Positions 42,310 to 43,150 of a stretch of DNA of 43,150 nt are shown here, in pieces (positions within the stretch are counted from its first letter, which is position 1; each line of letters starts with the position of its first letter). Origin of the DNA: Phoronis australis (lineage: Eukaryota > Phoronida > Phoronidae); assembly GCA_002633005.1 (NCBI GenBank), contig NMRA01000255.1, positions 59,457 to 102,606 on the forward strand. The letters run 5' to 3'. A program made the position numbers and the translations under genes. Below the pieces are notes generated by a model. The model made no database searches and had not been told where the DNA came from. It saw only the letters and a program-made list of their open reading frames with translations.

Positions 42310-42450
42310 TATTAAACGACGCGCTCGCGGAAAGCACTTTCATTTTTGGTTAGCGTGTCTCAAGCTGCATCGACGACAAAACCAAGATGGAAAGCAGCAT
42401 TAACAACGTCTAACAATTCGAAGCGCTCGCGGAAAGCGCTTCGAAACGCT
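42310..42450 (+). promoter_or_regulatory. CpG-richer putative promoter with duplicated GCGCTCGCGGAAAGC box
   Basis: GCGCTCGCGGAAAGC occurs at about 42321 and again at about 42423. Each copy is followed by ctt-type sequence, and the second is part of an imperfect palindrome with gaaagcgcttcgaaacgctttc. The region is more CG-rich than the window average and lies just upstream of the ATG at 42479. Confidence 0.35.
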
Positions 42451-42478
42451 TTCCTTATAGAGCAAGGCTGATCTAAAA

Positions 42479-42610
42479 ATGGCTGAGAACGAAGGCCCTC
42501 CGACTGGAACGAATCCTCCAGAGCAGGTGAGTACTGATGAGTCACTTGAAATAGTAACTTAAAGCTGCACTTCGCCTGTTTCGTAGGCTGAAAAACTAAA
42601 ATCGAGTAAG
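42479..42610 (+). CDS. First exon and 8-codon microexon of an unidentified gene (partial)
   Basis: ATG at 42479 opens MAENEGPPTGTNPPEQ, ending exactly at a perfect donor CAG|GTGAGT (42526/42527), phase 0. Sixty bases on, a pyrimidine-rich acceptor (cctgtttcgtag) starts a 24 bp phase-0 exon encoding AEKLKSSK, ending at AAG|GTGTTT (42610). Both pieces are hydrophilic and disordered-looking, as is common at protein N-termini. No later exon is seen before the window ends, so the gene probably continues beyond 43150. The 60 bp first intron is very short for this region, and this weakens the microexon. Function unknown. Confidence 0.45.
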
Positions 42611-42875
42611 GTGTTTTACTTTTATAAATCGATCTAATAATAATCCTTACAATGATGGGCTCTATTTCTGTTATCAACAAGAACATTGAAACTGTCAGCA
42701 ACTCAAGAAAATTCTTCAGTCAGAGCTAATTGAGGTTGGACGAAAGGGCTCATGTATGCATACTCACGATCGACAACCGAACGATTTTCGTTGAATGAAA
42801 AAGCATGTCTTAAGTGCTACATTGAACTCTGTTCAAGTCTCGGACACTAACAGCAATGATGAGCTTAATTCATCT

Positions 42876-42892
42876 CATTGGCTAAGCCAATG
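42876..42892. promoter_or_regulatory. Perfect 17 bp palindrome with divergent CCAAT boxes
   Basis: CATTGGCT-A-AGCCAATG. Each half is a CCAAT box core, bound in animals by NF-Y, and the two are in opposite orientation. It lies 168 bases before the ATG at 43060. A second 12 bp palindrome, GGAGAATTCTCC, is at 42972-42983. Confidence 0.45.
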
Positions 42893-43059
42893 GGCATTGC
42901 AACAAAGTGGAATGTGTGAGTTGGAATAGTAGCCGCTTTCGTCAGCAGGCGTGAAGCGCAATGGGCTATTCGGAGAATTCTCCTCGCGGTGTCGCTGCTG
43001 TACTAGTGGTGATTGAATTGCGCATGCGTGACTGTCTGCATGTAAACAACTGGTAAAAG

Positions 43060-43150
43060 ATGGAATTTTTATCAAAATACGTCGTCGCGCTAAGCCTTAT
43101 TACTGCTAATTTCCCTGGTGCAAGTCTTCGACAGGTGGCCACAAATTCCC
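43060..43150 (+). CDS. Start of a putative secreted protein, truncated by the window edge
   Basis: ATG at 43060 opens MEFLSKYVVALSLITANF and continues PGASLRQVATNS to the edge. This has a charged start, a hydrophobic core of about ten residues and a small-residue cleavage region near GAS, so it looks like a signal peptide. CGACAG|GTGGCC at about 43134 could be a splice donor ending a first exon. Nothing can be said about the mature protein. The CCAAT palindrome upstream would fit a promoter. Confidence 0.4.
   Translation, partial: MEFLSKYVVALSLITANFPGASLRQVATNS

Noticed and set aside
42360-42701. 113-codon minus-strand frame
   Set aside because: It is antisense to the better supported first exon and microexon at 42479-42610, has no domain, and reads as noise.

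Overview
This is a 43 kb piece of an animal genome. It is AT-rich (about 60% by eye), gene-poor, with short exons, GT-AG introns and AATAAA-type polyadenylation signals. It is littered with small inverted-repeat elements and decayed retroelements. A secreted PAN plus olfactomedin protein, a prepropeptide with dibasic sites and a cysteine scaffold, and the repeat style best fit a marine invertebrate. An anthozoan cnidarian is my best guess, held with low confidence. There is no bacterial or organellar signal, no operon and no CRISPR array. A 127-base run of N lies inside a CT microsatellite at 15115-15241.

Layout. From 1 to 2.6 kb I see only intergenic DNA with a CA-rich microsatellite. At 2683-3738 (+) sits a three-exon gene for a small secreted peptide. 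Its six cysteines have exactly the spacing of the CS-alpha-beta fold of scorpion potassium-channel toxins and some defensins. From 4.5 to 15 kb mobile DNA dominates: a hAT-like element, a Gypsy reverse-transcriptase remnant, a MITE, a 2.7 kb structure with about 200 bp inverted ends, and a decayed L2/CR1-like LINE. A possible small secreted gene starts at 8394. From 16.3 to 22.7 kb (-) there is one exon with a signal peptide and a PAN/apple-like domain, followed by two related olfactomedin terminal exons. Both have phase-1 acceptors that fit the single donor, so they look like alternative 3' ends of one secreted-protein gene. From 23 to 35 kb the DNA is mostly non-coding, with a 436 bp MITE, a second hAT-like copy, a LINE fragment, a tRNA-like SINE and several perfect or near-perfect palindromes.

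At 35394-38932 (+) lies a four-part gene for a basic, Ser/Pro/Lys-rich intracellular-looking protein of about 639 residues. It carries five copies of a PRYLSPTSAAKVK-type motif, which resembles the C-terminal DUF4005 motif of plant IQD microtubule-associated proteins. An AATAAA signal follows about 100 bp after its stop. At 39.15-39.74 kb is an acidic-coding GAT/GAC minisatellite. The right edge holds another inverted-repeat element, a probable first exon plus an 8-codon microexon of an unidentified gene (42479-42610, +), and the start of a putative secreted protein at 43060 that runs off the window.

Exon models were made by eye from reading frame, splice-site consensus and phase agreement. 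None has been checked against transcripts or databases.
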